Of a DNA stretch of 64,000 bases, positions 7,705 through 16,800 are shown piece after piece. The translations under genes were made by a program, and so were the position numbers. Below the pieces are notes generated by a model. That model did no database searches, had not been told where the DNA came from, and was given only the letters and a program-made list of their open reading frames with translations. Source of the stretch: Viridibacterium silvisoli (lineage in GTDB: Bacteria > Pseudomonadota > Gammaproteobacteria > Burkholderiales > Rhodocyclaceae); assembly GCF_036017035.1 (NCBI RefSeq), contig NZ_JAYXHS010000001.1, forward strand, positions 1,612,001 through 1,676,000, read 5' to 3'. Position 1 is the first letter of the stretch. Every line of letters starts with the position of its first letter.

Positions 7705-10002
7705 CTAACCGGCTTTGCGCAGTGCCCTGGGGGCTCGTGCCGGAGCGTCGGTTGCGGGTTCGGTTGTCGCCTGGGCGCCGACGTTGAAGATCTGCTCGAT
7801 CTCTGCCAGACGCTCCGCGCGAGCACCTGTCGCTTCGCCCGCGGCATGGATGCATTTGCGGATGATGTCCAGTGCCTTGGCACGCGCGGCCTTGTCCGCC
7901 GGCAGCATTTTCGGCAGGCTTGCCAGTGCCTCTTCGGGTGCCAAGGACAGGCAGAAGAATTGTTCGCGCAGGGTGTCCTTGAACTGCTCGAGCGTCATGC
8001 CATCGTGCTCGGCGCGAATCGCGGTCAGCACGTTGAAGGCGCGTTCATCGACACCGGTGCCGGCCATGCCGATATAGACCAGGCTGCGGATGGCGGCTTC
8101 GCGCAGACCGCCCTTGGCAATGCCGGCCTTGATGTCCGCAATGCGTTTTTCGATGAACGCGAGGCGTTCCGGCTCATCGCCGGGTCGACGCCGCGGGACA
8201 TCATCCTCAGGGCTCAAGCCGACCAGTGCCTGCAGTACGGGCGAGCTGTAGATCGACATGAACAGCCGCTCCTGACGCGCATCGCGCAGGTCGCGATAAT
8301 TGTCGAGCGTGCCAATGATGCTGTCCGACAGCAGCGCCTGGAACTTCACCAGCGGATTGTCGGGCGAGGCCTTGCTGCGTTGCGTGCGAATCTGCTCGGC
8401 AAGGTCGGCCAGCTGTGGCATCAACGGGTTCTTGCTGGAGAACAGCGAGAACGGCAGTTCAGCGGCATTGAGCTTGTGCAGCCACTCCGCCGTCTGCTCG
8501 TTGATGGAGGCACGCACGAAGGGCTGCAGCAGGCTGCGGTAGAGCGCGAGATTGATTTCCGAGATGCGTTTGACGGCAGCAAAGCGGCGCTCGTTTTCCG
8601 GGTCTGGCTGGACGATGGCACGCACGTCATCCAGCGTGCGGCGTTCGAAGCGCACGATCCAGTCGCCGACGATCAGGTCCTGGTTGGCTTCCTTCCCGGT
8701 GCGCGGTGTCATGACTGCTTCATAAAGGCCGGGCGGCAGGACATCGATCAGGTCGATGTTCGATGCGAACTCCTGATGCTCTTTCTTGGCGATGCCGCCG
8801 GAGACGAAAATGCCGAGGTGGCCGACGCTTTCATGCACGGCATAGACAATGGTCTGGCCGCAGGCGGAGATGTCGTCATCCGTGGCGTAGAGATCGGGAA
8901 TCCAGCCCAGCGCCTGTTGTGGCGGCGTGATGTTGTCACCCTTGGAACAGAAGCAGACGATGGGCGAGCGGACATTGCGCAGGTCGACCCGGTCACCTCT
9001 TTGCGTCACGATCTCCGCCGTGGCAAGGCGGTTGCCGACGAACAGCTGGTCGACGATCCACTGGATTTCCTCGGCGTTGAGATTGACGTGTGCGCCCCAC
9101 CACTTCTCGAACTCGAGGTAGCGCGGGGCCTCGGTGTCGACCTTGGCCCACAGGTTGTAACTCTTGGTCCACAAGGTGTTGGCGGGGTTGAGCTTCTCGA
9201 AATTCTCGACCAGATAGCCGCCGTCGAACTTGCCATTGCCAAGGTCGCTGGCGAGCGCTGCCACCCAGCTGCCGCCCGACAGGCCGCCGGTGTAGCGCAT
9301 CGGGTTCTCGCCTTCCACGCCGGCCCAGTACGACAGGGGGGCGCCGGCAACGATGATGGGACCGAACAGCTCGGGCCGGATCGCCGCTACCAGCATGACC
9401 GCCCAACCGGCCTGGCAATTGCCGATGACGCAGGGCTTGCCATCGGCATCGGGGTGGAGTTCGATCACCTTCTCGAGGAAGCGCGCCTCGGCATACATGA
9501 TGTCTTCTATCGTCTGCCCCGGCATGGGGGCTGGCGAGAAGCCGACAAAGTAGCAGGGGTGGCCGGCGCGCATGGCCACGCCGAGTTCGCTGTCGGCCTT
9601 GAAGCCGCCGATGCCGGGCCCATGACCAGCGCGTGGGTCGACGACCACAAAGGGGCGCTTGAGCGGGTCGATGAGGGTGCCTGCGGGGGGGATGACACGT
9701 ACCAGCCCGTAGTTGACGGGTTTGTCGAAAGTGCGCGCGTCCAGCACCAGTTCCGACTCGAAACTCAGCACATGCGGGACAGCCTGCGCCTTCTGTTCGT
9801 AATACTGTTCGCTGCGCTGGCGCATGACATCCCAGAACAGGACGGTGCGTTGCGCGACATCTGTCATGTACTCGCCGACCATGCCCCAGGCCTGCAGGCC
9901 GCCCTGCATGCTTTGTTGGGTGGCAAAGATCGATGCCTGCATCAGATCCAGCATCGGCTTGACTGCCAGCTCGCTTGCCTCGGTGTTGAATGTCTGGGGC
10001 AT
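7705..10002 (-). CDS. DUF3141 protein, PHA-synthase-like alpha/beta hydrolase
   Basis: 765-residue soluble protein of the DUF3141 family. Residues about 110-400 read like an alpha/beta hydrolase with a PhaC-type triad: Cys196 in GNCQAGW, Asp356 in SKGDNITP and His395 in SVGHLGIF. The Cys-Asp distance (160) is nearly that of Cupriavidus PhaC as I remember it (Cys319-Asp480). The C-terminal 350 residues are helical and charged, with no parallel in PhaC. It heads the operon with phosphotransacylase, ackA and fabI. ATG 10002 has a GAGG ribosome site 8 bases upstream, and a Pho box lies 60-80 bases upstream. Biochemical function is not known to me; acyl transfer or hydrolysis on hydroxyacyl-CoA or PHB is an inference. 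Confidence 0.88.
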   Translation of the reverse strand: MPQTFNTEASELAVKPMLDLMQASIFATQQSMQGGLQAWGMVGEYMTDVAQRTVLFWDVMRQRSEQYYEQKAQAVPHVLSFESELVLDARTFDKPVNYGLVRVIPPAGTLIDPLKRPFVVVDPRAGHGPGIGGFKADSELGVAMRAGHPCYFVGFSPAPMPGQTIEDIMYAEARFLEKVIELHPDADGKPCVIGNCQAGWAVMLVAAIRPELFGPIIVAGAPLSYWAGVEGENPMRYTGGLSGGSWVAALASDLGNGKFDGGYLVENFEKLNPANTLWTKSYNLWAKVDTEAPRYLEFEKWWGAHVNLNAEEIQWIVDQLFVGNRLATAEIVTQRGDRVDLRNVRSPIVCFCSKGDNITPPQQALGWIPDLYATDDDISACGQTIVYAVHESVGHLGIFVSGGIAKKEHQEFASNIDLIDVLPPGLYEAVMTPRTGKEANQDLIVGDWIVRFERRTLDDVRAIVQPDPENERRFAAVKRISEINLALYRSLLQPFVRASINEQTAEWLHKLNAAELPFSLFSSKNPLMPQLADLAEQIRTQRSKASPDNPLVKFQALLSDSIIGTLDNYRDLRDARQERLFMSIYSSPVLQALVGLSPEDDVPRRRPGDEPERLAFIEKRIADIKAGIAKGGLREAAIRSLVYIGMAGTGVDERAFNVLTAIRAEHDGMTLEQFKDTLREQFFCLSLAPEEALASLPKMLPADKAARAKALDIIRKCIHAAGEATGARAERLAEIEQIFNVGAQATTEPATDAPARAPRALRKAG

Positions 10003-10062
10003 CTCGTATTCCTCGGAACAGGTTCGCGGATTCAGTGCAACGCAGCATTCGAACAGGCTGGG

Positions 10063-10080
10063 ATGGCAGTCATATGACAG
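10063..10080 (-). promoter_or_regulatory. Pho box (predicted PhoB site) of the DUF3141 operon
   Basis: Read on the minus strand: CTGTCAT-ATGA-CTGCCAT, two direct 7-mers 11 bases apart. The first is a perfect consensus half site and the second differs at one base. Ten bases further on is TCGAAT (10052 to 10047), four of six matches to a -10, which is the spacing expected when PhoB replaces a -35 element. The site ends 60 bases before the DUF3141 start codon. Confidence 0.75.
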
Positions 10081-10257
10081 GCCGGTGCCATGCCGGCAGC
10101 CCGCAGACGCCCCGTCACGCTGGCAGCAGCGCAGACTGGTGGCGTTTTCGAGGCTTCATTCTAGCCCTGCCTTTCGCTGCAGTGCAACGTGAATGGCCGA
10201 GGGGGGCGGGCCGGACGCGAGAGGGTCAGCCGTACCCGCTTGGCATCGCAGAGAGGC

Positions 10258-11469
10258 TCAGGCGCTGGCTACGCTGCTGCGATAGCCATGATGTGCTTGC
10301 CAGCTCGAGATGCTCATGATGCAGCCGATCAGCAGGAATACCGGCACGGCGCCGAACAGGGCTGCGATGCTGCCATACACCGTGGGCCCGGTGAGGCCCA
10401 TGAAGTTGCCCATCATGGCGCGCAGCCCCGCACCTTCACCGGCCTTGCCAGCAGGCATGGCGCGGTAGATGAGATTGAGGATGCTGGGCTGGCCCACACC
10501 TGCGGCCAGACCGAACAGGAAGCCCAGGCCGGCCAGCAGGAAGCTGAAACTGGCGAAAGGCAGCAGGAAGAATACGAGTGCCGTCAGGCCGAAGGACAGG
10601 CACAGCATGCGCCACTCGGACAGGTGGCGTGACAGCCAGGGCAGGGCTGCGCGAATGCCGAAAGTACCTACGGCGAAGGCTGAGAGCACCATGCCGATGG
10701 TGGTGGCGGAGTAGCCGCGCTCGTGACCGAGCACCGGCACCATGAAGTTGAAGCCATCCCAGGACAGCGACACGGTCATCGCCAGCAGGTAGATGCGCAG
10801 CAGGCGCGGGTTGGTGAACACCGTGCGCACGATGCTCTGGCCGCCCTCGCCCCGATTGGCGTCGCGCGTGCCATCGGGCAGATGCACGCGGTAGGAGACG
10901 ACAAGGCTGCCCAGCACGATCAGCGCGAGGGTGCCGAAGGCCTGACTGAAACCGTGATTGTCGATGACCGCGCCGACCAGGGTCGGGCCGACCACCGACG
11001 ATACGGAGTTGCCGAGCTGCAGCCAGCCGATCATGCCGATGCGGTCGCCCTCGTGCTTGAAGGCCATGTACGACACCGACACATTGGCAGCGAGCATGTA
11101 GGTGCCGAAACCAAAACCGCACAGGGCTGCGCTGACAAAGATGACGGGCAGGATTGGCCAGAGGTAAGGCAGCGACAGACCGAAAATCATGACCACGAGG
11201 CTGCTGCGCATGACGATGCGCGGGCCTATCCTGTCGATCCAGCGCCCCATGTGCAGCGACAGCAGGGCGGGCAGCAGGCCATAGAGGCTGTAGGCGATAC
11301 CGGCGCTGAATCCCGAACCGCCATGCTGGAGTGCGAACAGCGAGGCGCTGACGCGGCCACCGGACATGGTGACGTGGGCCAGTACTGACACGGCAATCAA
11401 GGAAAAGATCTGCGGATTGACGCGGGCAAACGCGCGCGTCAGGGCACTGCCGGGGCGGGAAGGAAGCAT
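10258..11469 (-). CDS. Major facilitator superfamily transporter
   Basis: 403-residue integral membrane protein with about 12 predicted helices. The early loop motif (MGRWIDRIGPR, near residue 65) matches MFS motif A. Substrate is unknown. The first helices contain SVLAHVTMSGGRVSASL, a pattern I associate with sugar-efflux or drug-efflux MFS members, but not firmly. It is divergent from earP and upstream of, but not coupled to, the DUF3141 operon, which has its own promoter in the 255-base gap. That gap otherwise shows no gene and no convincing terminator. Confidence 0.88.
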   Translation of the reverse strand: MLPSRPGSALTRAFARVNPQIFSLIAVSVLAHVTMSGGRVSASLFALQHGGSGFSAGIAYSLYGLLPALLSLHMGRWIDRIGPRIVMRSSLVVMIFGLSLPYLWPILPVIFVSAALCGFGFGTYMLAANVSVSYMAFKHEGDRIGMIGWLQLGNSVSSVVGPTLVGAVIDNHGFSQAFGTLALIVLGSLVVSYRVHLPDGTRDANRGEGGQSIVRTVFTNPRLLRIYLLAMTVSLSWDGFNFMVPVLGHERGYSATTIGMVLSAFAVGTFGIRAALPWLSRHLSEWRMLCLSFGLTALVFFLLPFASFSFLLAGLGFLFGLAAGVGQPSILNLIYRAMPAGKAGEGAGLRAMMGNFMGLTGPTVYGSIAALFGAVPVFLLIGCIMSISSWQAHHGYRSSVASA

Positions 11470-11605
11470 GAACGCATCTTAGTCGCGCCCTGTGCACAGC
11501 ACAAAGTCATCAGACAAGCCGGCAGTTTGGTACGACAGTTACACTGCGGGCCGGCGTGGGCGGCATTCCGGCTGTCGCGCCAATGAGGCTATTTTCGAGG
11601 TGTGT

Positions 11606-12763
11606 GTGACGGGTCCGGCTGCGCTGCGTATCGATATCTTCTGTGCCGTCATCGACAATTTCGGCGACGCCGGCGTTTGCTGGCGCCTCGCGCGTCAGCT
11701 TGCCGCAGAACATGCTTGCGTGGTGCGCCTGTGGCTGGATAGACCTGATGTGCTGGCCGCGTTGCTGCCTGCCTTGTGTCAGAGCGGGCCAGGATGCGTG
11801 GTCGAAGGCGTGACCATCGGCGACTGGCAGGCCGGCGCTGCGGCGGAGCCGGCCGAGGTGGTCATCGAGGCCTTTGCCTGTAATCCGCCGGACAGTTTCG
11901 TTGCACGCATGGCGGCGCGCCCAAGGCCACCTGTGTGGATCAATCTCGAATACCTCAGCGCCGAAGACTGGGTGGACCGCAGTCATGGCTTGCCGTCGAA
12001 GCATCCGCAACTGGGCCTGCTCAAGCATTTTTACTTCCCCGGCTTCACGCCGGTGACCGGCGGCCTACTCAAGGAGGCCGGGCTGGATGCGGCGCGTCAG
12101 GCATTCCAGGCCGACAACGAGGCGCAGCGCGGCTTCTGGCGCGCTTGCGGGGTGCCGGCGCCACAGCCGCAGGCTTTACGCGTAAGCCTGTTCGCCTATG
12201 AAAACGCCGCCTTACCAGCCTTGCTGGATGCCTGGGCGGCGGGGGAGGGGCAGCTCTATTGCGCCGTGCCTGCGGGGCGCTCCTTGCCGGCCATTGCGGG
12301 CTGGAGTGGCGTGGCGGATCTGCAGCCGGGCTGTGTCGTCACGCGTGGCAGCCTGCAGCTGGTCGTATTGCCTTTCCTCAGCCAGCCCGATTACGACCGC
12401 CTGCTGTGGGCCTGTGATCTCAATTTCGTGCGTGGCGAGGACTCCTTCGTGCGTGCGCAATGGGCACAGCGGCCCTTCGTCTGGCACATCTATCAGCAGG
12501 AGGAAGCGGCTCACCTGATCAAGCTCGATGCGTTCCTGCTGCGCTACGAAGCGGCCCTCGCCGCCGCCCCACGAGATGCGCTACGCAATTTCTGGCAAGC
12601 CTGGGAGGCGCAGGACGGCGCCACGACGGCGCGTTGCTGGCCGGCTTTGCAGGCCGAATTGACGCCCCTCAAAGACCACGCTGCAAGCTGGGCCGGCAGC
12701 ATCACGAAATTCGGCGATCTGTCGTCCAAGTTGCTGATTTTCTGTAAAGACTTGGTAGAATAA
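11606..12763 (+). CDS. earP: EF-P arginine rhamnosyltransferase EarP
   Basis: 385-residue GT-B enzyme that moves rhamnose from dTDP-beta-L-rhamnose to Arg32 of elongation factor P. The family hallmark DNFGDAGVCWRL places the conserved aspartates at residues 17 and 21, and the C-terminal nucleotide-sugar motif RGEDSFVRAQ is present. The start is taken as GTG 11606, with GAGG five bases before it; the frame is open up to 11492 but that extension has no homology pattern. Next to efp on the same strand, 56 bases upstream, which is the classic arrangement. Function confident. Confidence 0.95.
   Translation: MTGPAALRIDIFCAVIDNFGDAGVCWRLARQLAAEHACVVRLWLDRPDVLAALLPALCQSGPGCVVEGVTIGDWQAGAAAEPAEVVIEAFACNPPDSFVARMAARPRPPVWINLEYLSAEDWVDRSHGLPSKHPQLGLLKHFYFPGFTPVTGGLLKEAGLDAARQAFQADNEAQRGFWRACGVPAPQPQALRVSLFAYENAALPALLDAWAAGEGQLYCAVPAGRSLPAIAGWSGVADLQPGCVVTRGSLQLVVLPFLSQPDYDRLLWACDLNFVRGEDSFVRAQWAQRPFVWHIYQQEEAAHLIKLDAFLLRYEAALAAAPRDALRNFWQAWEAQDGATTARCWPALQAELTPLKDHAASWAGSITKFGDLSSKLLIFCKDLVE
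12731..12761 (+). promoter_or_regulatory. Candidate promoter of efp
   Basis: Inside the 3' end of earP: TTGCTG (12731-12736), a 19-base spacer and TAGAAT (12756-12761). The -10 is preceded by TG one base upstream, an extended -10, which helps to offset the long spacer. It would give efp its own, probably strong, transcription. Confidence 0.45.
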
Positions 12764-12819
12764 CGGGCTTTGCAATCTCAGACAGGCGCTTGGGCGCCTT
12801 CAACAGGTGTCCAGTAATC

Positions 12820-13377
12820 ATGAAAACAGCACAAGAACTCCGCGTTGGTAACGTAGTTATGGTCGGCTCCGACGCACTCGTCGTCCAGCGCGCCGAATAC
12901 AGCAAGGGTGGTCGTAACGCCGCCCAGGTCAAGATGAAGTTCAAGAACCTGCTGACCGAAGCAGGTAGCGAATTCGTCTACAAGGCCGATGACAAGTTCG
13001 AAGTCGTCATGCTCGATCGCAAGGAAGTGACCTACTCCTACTTCGCCGATCCGATGTACGTCTTCATGGATGCCGAATACAACCAGTACGAGATCGAAGC
13101 CGACTACATGGCTGACGCGCTCAAGTATCTGGAAGACGGTCTGGCCTGTGAGGTCGTGTTCTACAACGAGAAGGCCATCTCGGTCGAAATGCCGAAGTAC
13201 GTCGTGCGCGAAGTGATCTACACCGAGCCAGCCGTCAAGGGCGACACCTCCGGCAAGGTCATGAAGCCAGCACGTCTGGCCACCGGTTTCGAGCTGCCAG
13301 TGCCAGCCTTCGTTGAAATTGGCGACAAGATCGAAATCGACACGGCGACCAACGAGTACCGCAGCCGCGTGAAGTAA
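12820..13377 (+). CDS. efp: Translation elongation factor P
   Basis: 185-residue EF-P with the three beta-barrel domains. It binds the ribosome between P and E sites and rescues stalling at polyproline. The domain I loop reads YSKGGRNAAQ, placing Arg at position 32 where the lysine-type EF-Ps have Lys34; this is the EarP target, fitting the upstream gene. ATG 12820 is chosen because it starts the conserved MKTAQELRVGN; an in-frame ATG at 12790 would add ten unrelated residues. A strong terminator follows. Confidence 0.98.
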   Translation: MKTAQELRVGNVVMVGSDALVVQRAEYSKGGRNAAQVKMKFKNLLTEAGSEFVYKADDKFEVVMLDRKEVTYSYFADPMYVFMDAEYNQYEIEADYMADALKYLEDGLACEVVFYNEKAISVEMPKYVVREVIYTEPAVKGDTSGKVMKPARLATGFELPVPAFVEIGDKIEIDTATNEYRSRVK

Positions 13378-13394
13378 GCGCTGGAATGTTTTGC

Positions 13395-13422
13395 AAAAAA
13401 GGCCCTGCGGGGCCTTTTTTTA
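13395..13422 (+). terminator. Rho-independent terminator after efp
   Basis: AAAAAAGGCCC-TGCG-GGGCCTTTTTT hairpin starting 18 bases after the efp stop, with a U tract on the plus strand and an A tract before it. Confidence 0.92.
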
Positions 13423-13835
13423 TTGGGAATGACGGTCGTTGGGGCATGGCCAGGAACCAGCATCACGCCAAGGGGCTCAAGTATTGAGTCTCATTTCATC
13501 TCGCGCGCAAGGTGTGACAAGAAAAGAGCTCTGGCCTCTTTTCTTGTCTCGATCTGACCCCAGTTGAGAGAGTCTGCTGACATTCAACTGACAGGGCTGG
13601 TCGTTCTCCGCATCGAAGATCAGGGCAAAAGTGCCACCTTGCCCGCAGCTTGCGTCCGGCTTGCCGTAGCGCTCATGCGGCTCGTACCCATGTCAGCAGA
13701 CCGCATGTTGCCGCCCGCATCGCTCTCCGATTCATTCGATAATCGCGGGGCCGGCAATTGCTGCTCAGCGTCCTTGAGCATCGCTTTACGTCGCCCCGGT
13801 TGAAACTCGTCACTCCTTCAAGGCATTTCCTCTCC
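13423..13835. other. Gene-poor 413 bases between efp and uvrA
   Basis: No convincing gene. A 79-codon open frame at 13564-13803 has no ribosome site or family look. The stretch holds a perfect 13-bp inverted repeat (listed separately). I could not find a well-spaced promoter for uvrA, nor an SOS box. Confidence 0.5.
13516..13548. repeat. Perfect 13-bp inverted repeat
   Basis: GACAAGAAAAGAG, a 7-base loop (CTCTGGC), then CTCTTTTCTTGTC. The stem is mixed in composition and has no following T run, so it is not a standard terminator. Function unknown. Confidence 0.8.
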
Positions 13836-16800
13836 ATGAGCCAGCACCCGTACATCCGCATTCGCGGCGCACGCCAGAACAACCTCAAGAACATTGACAT
13901 CGACATCCCCACCGGCGAGCTGGTGGTGGTCACCGGCCCGTCCGGCTCGGGCAAGAGTTCGCTGGTGTTCGACACGCTGTATGCGGAAGGCCAGCGGCGC
14001 TACGTCGAGACCTTCTCGCCGTACGCGCGCCAGTTCCTCGACCGCATGGACAAGCCGCAGGTGGATCGCATCGAAGGCGTGCCGCCAGCGATTGCCATCG
14101 ACCAGAGCAACCAGGTGCGCACCTCACGCAGCACCGTCGGCACCATGACCGAGCTGGCCGACTACCTCAAGCTGCTCTACGCACGCGCCTCGACGCTGTA
14201 CTGCAAGGGCTGCGGCGCGAAGGTCGTGCGCGAAACGCCGGAGACCATCCTGCACGAACTGGGCGAGCGCTGCCCGAAGCATGACGACCCGCGGCTCGCT
14301 ATCGTCGCTGCGTTGCCTATCCCCGAGAACTTTACGGCCGACGAAATGCGTGGCCACCTTGATCGCCAAGGCTTCACGCGCGTGACGCAGCAGGACAAGC
14401 GCATGCTGGTCACGGTGGACCGCTTCCGTTTCGGAAATACCGACACAGGCCGCGTCAGCGAAGCGCTCGCAACCGCGTTGCGCCTCGGCAACGGCCTCGT
14501 CGAAGTGCATCTCGGCGGCGAAGTCACCGAGAAGGCCGATGAGATCTGGCGCTTCTCCGCCGATCTGCACTGCGCGCATTGCGACATCCACTACGCCGAA
14601 CCCACGTCCTCGCACTTTTCCTTCAACTCCGCCGTCGGCGCCTGCGAAGCCTGCCGCGGTTTCGGCCGCGTCATCGGCATCGACTTCGGCCTCATCGTGC
14701 CGGACGAATCGAAGAGCCTCGCGGGCGGGGCCGTCAAACCCTGGCAGACCGAGAGCTACAAGGAATGTCAGGACGACCTGATGAAGATGGCGAAGCTGCG
14801 CGGCGTCGCCACCGACATCGCCTGGCGCGATCTGCCAGAAGAGCATCGCGTGTGGGTCATGGAGGGCGAGCCCGAGTTCAAGAGCTGGCAACGTTCCTGG
14901 CCGAAATACTGGTACGGCGTGCGCCGCTTCTTCGACTGGCTCGAAACCAAGGCATACAAGATGCATATCCGCGTCTTGCTGTCGCGCTATCGGGCGTACA
15001 CGGATTGCCCGACGTGCGAGGGCGCACGGCTGAAGACGGATTCGTTGTTGTGGCGGGTTGGCTCCAAGGAGCAAGCGGACGCGGCGCTGACGATGTTCCC
15101 TCTCCCGCTTGCGGGAGAGGGTGGTCCGCAGGACCGGGAGAGGGCTGGTGGCAACGGCGCCCTCTCCCCCAGCCCCTCTCCCGCAAGCGGGAGAGGGGAG
15201 CAGATTGCGCGCAAACGCTTCCGCCCCCACGGCGCCTGGCTGCCTGAAGCTACTCTGCAAAACCTCCCCGGCCTGTCGATCCACGACGCGATGCGCCTGC
15301 CCATCGACCGCGCACGTGATTTCTTCGCCACGCTGTCGATGCCCGGTACTGCGGGCGAAGCCGCCGATCTGGTGATGACAGAAATCCGCAGTCGCATCAG
15401 CTATCTGTGCGAAGTTGGCCTTGGCTATCTCACGCTGGATCGCCAGAGCCGGACGCTGTCCGGCGGTGAAGTGCAGCGCATCAACCTCACCACTGCGCTC
15501 GGCACCTCGCTGGTCAACACCCTATTCGTGCTCGACGAGCCCTCCATCGGCTTGCACCCGCGCGACATCGACCGCATCAACGGCGTCATGCGCAATCTGC
15601 GCGATGCGGGCAACTCGCTGATCGTCGTCGAACACGATCCGGCGGTCATGCTCAATGCCGATCGCATCATCGACATTGGCCCCGGTCCGGGCGCTGCGGG
15701 CGGCAACATCGTCTTCAACGGTACGCCGGACGAATTGCGTGGGCGTCAGGACACGCTCACCGCGCAGTTCCTTGGCGGCCATCGCAAGGTTGATGCAGGT
15801 CTCGTGCGCCAGAGCGTCGACGCGAAAACGCCACGCCTCAAGCTGCTCGGCGCGACGGCGAACAATCTCAAGAACGTCGACCTGTCACTGCCGCTTGGAC
15901 GACTGCTCTGCGTCACCGGTGTGTCGGGTTCAGGCAAGTCCACGCTGATCCAGGACGTGCTCTATCTCGCACTGAAGAAAGCCAAGGGCGAGGCAGCTGA
16001 AACGCCGGGCGCGTTCACGAAGCTGATCGGCGACAACCTCATCGAGTCCATCGTCATGGTCGACCAGAGCGCCATCGGCAAGACCACGCGCTCGAATCCG
16101 GCGAGTTACGTCGGCGCTTTCGACGTCATCCGCAAGCGCTTCGCCGCGCTGCCCGAAGCGGAGCAACGCGGTTACACCGCTGGCACCTTCTCGTTCAACT
16201 CCGGCGACGGTCGCTGCCCGACTTGCGGCGGCAATGGTTTCGAACACGTCGAGATGCAGTTTCTCTCCGACGTGTATCTGCGCTGCCCGGATTGCGATGG
16301 CACACGCTATCGCCCGGAAGTGCTCGAACTCAAGTTGAAGGACAAGAGCATTGCCGAAGTGCTGGAACTCACGGCCATCGACGCGCTGACTTTCTTCGGC
16401 GACGACAAGGAGGTTGTGCGTGCGGTACAGCCGCTGGTCGACGTCGGTCTCGATTACCTGACCTTGGGACAACCGGTGCCGACTCTGTCAGGGGGTGAAG
16501 CGCAGCGATTGAAACTTGCTGGCCATCTTGCGGACTATTCGGCCAAGAGCGCCGCGAAGAAGAAAGCTGCCACACGAGGAAGTCTGTTCCTCTTCGACGA
16601 GCCCACGACCGGCCTGCACTTCGGTGACATCGAAAAGCTGCTGCGCGCGCTGCGTGCGCTCGTCGATGCAGGCAACACCGTGCTCGTCGTTGAACACAAT
16701 CTGGATGTCATGCGCGCCGCTGACTGGCTGATCGATCTCGGTCCCGAAGGTGGCGATGCGGGCGGCGAGATTCTCGTCGAAGGCACGGTCGAAGACGTGA

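Noticed and set aside
7699..10077. Open frame of about 792 codons opposite the DUF3141 gene
   Set aside because: No recognisable family, overlaps a well-supported gene with a ribosome site and Pho box; shadow.
10258..11469. MFS gene as part of the PhoB operon
   Set aside because: It lies upstream of the Pho box with a 255-base gap, so the predicted promoter does not include it.
13564..13803. 79-codon frame between efp and uvrA
   Set aside because: No ribosome site, no conserved look, and uvrA's own start region explains the frame's end.
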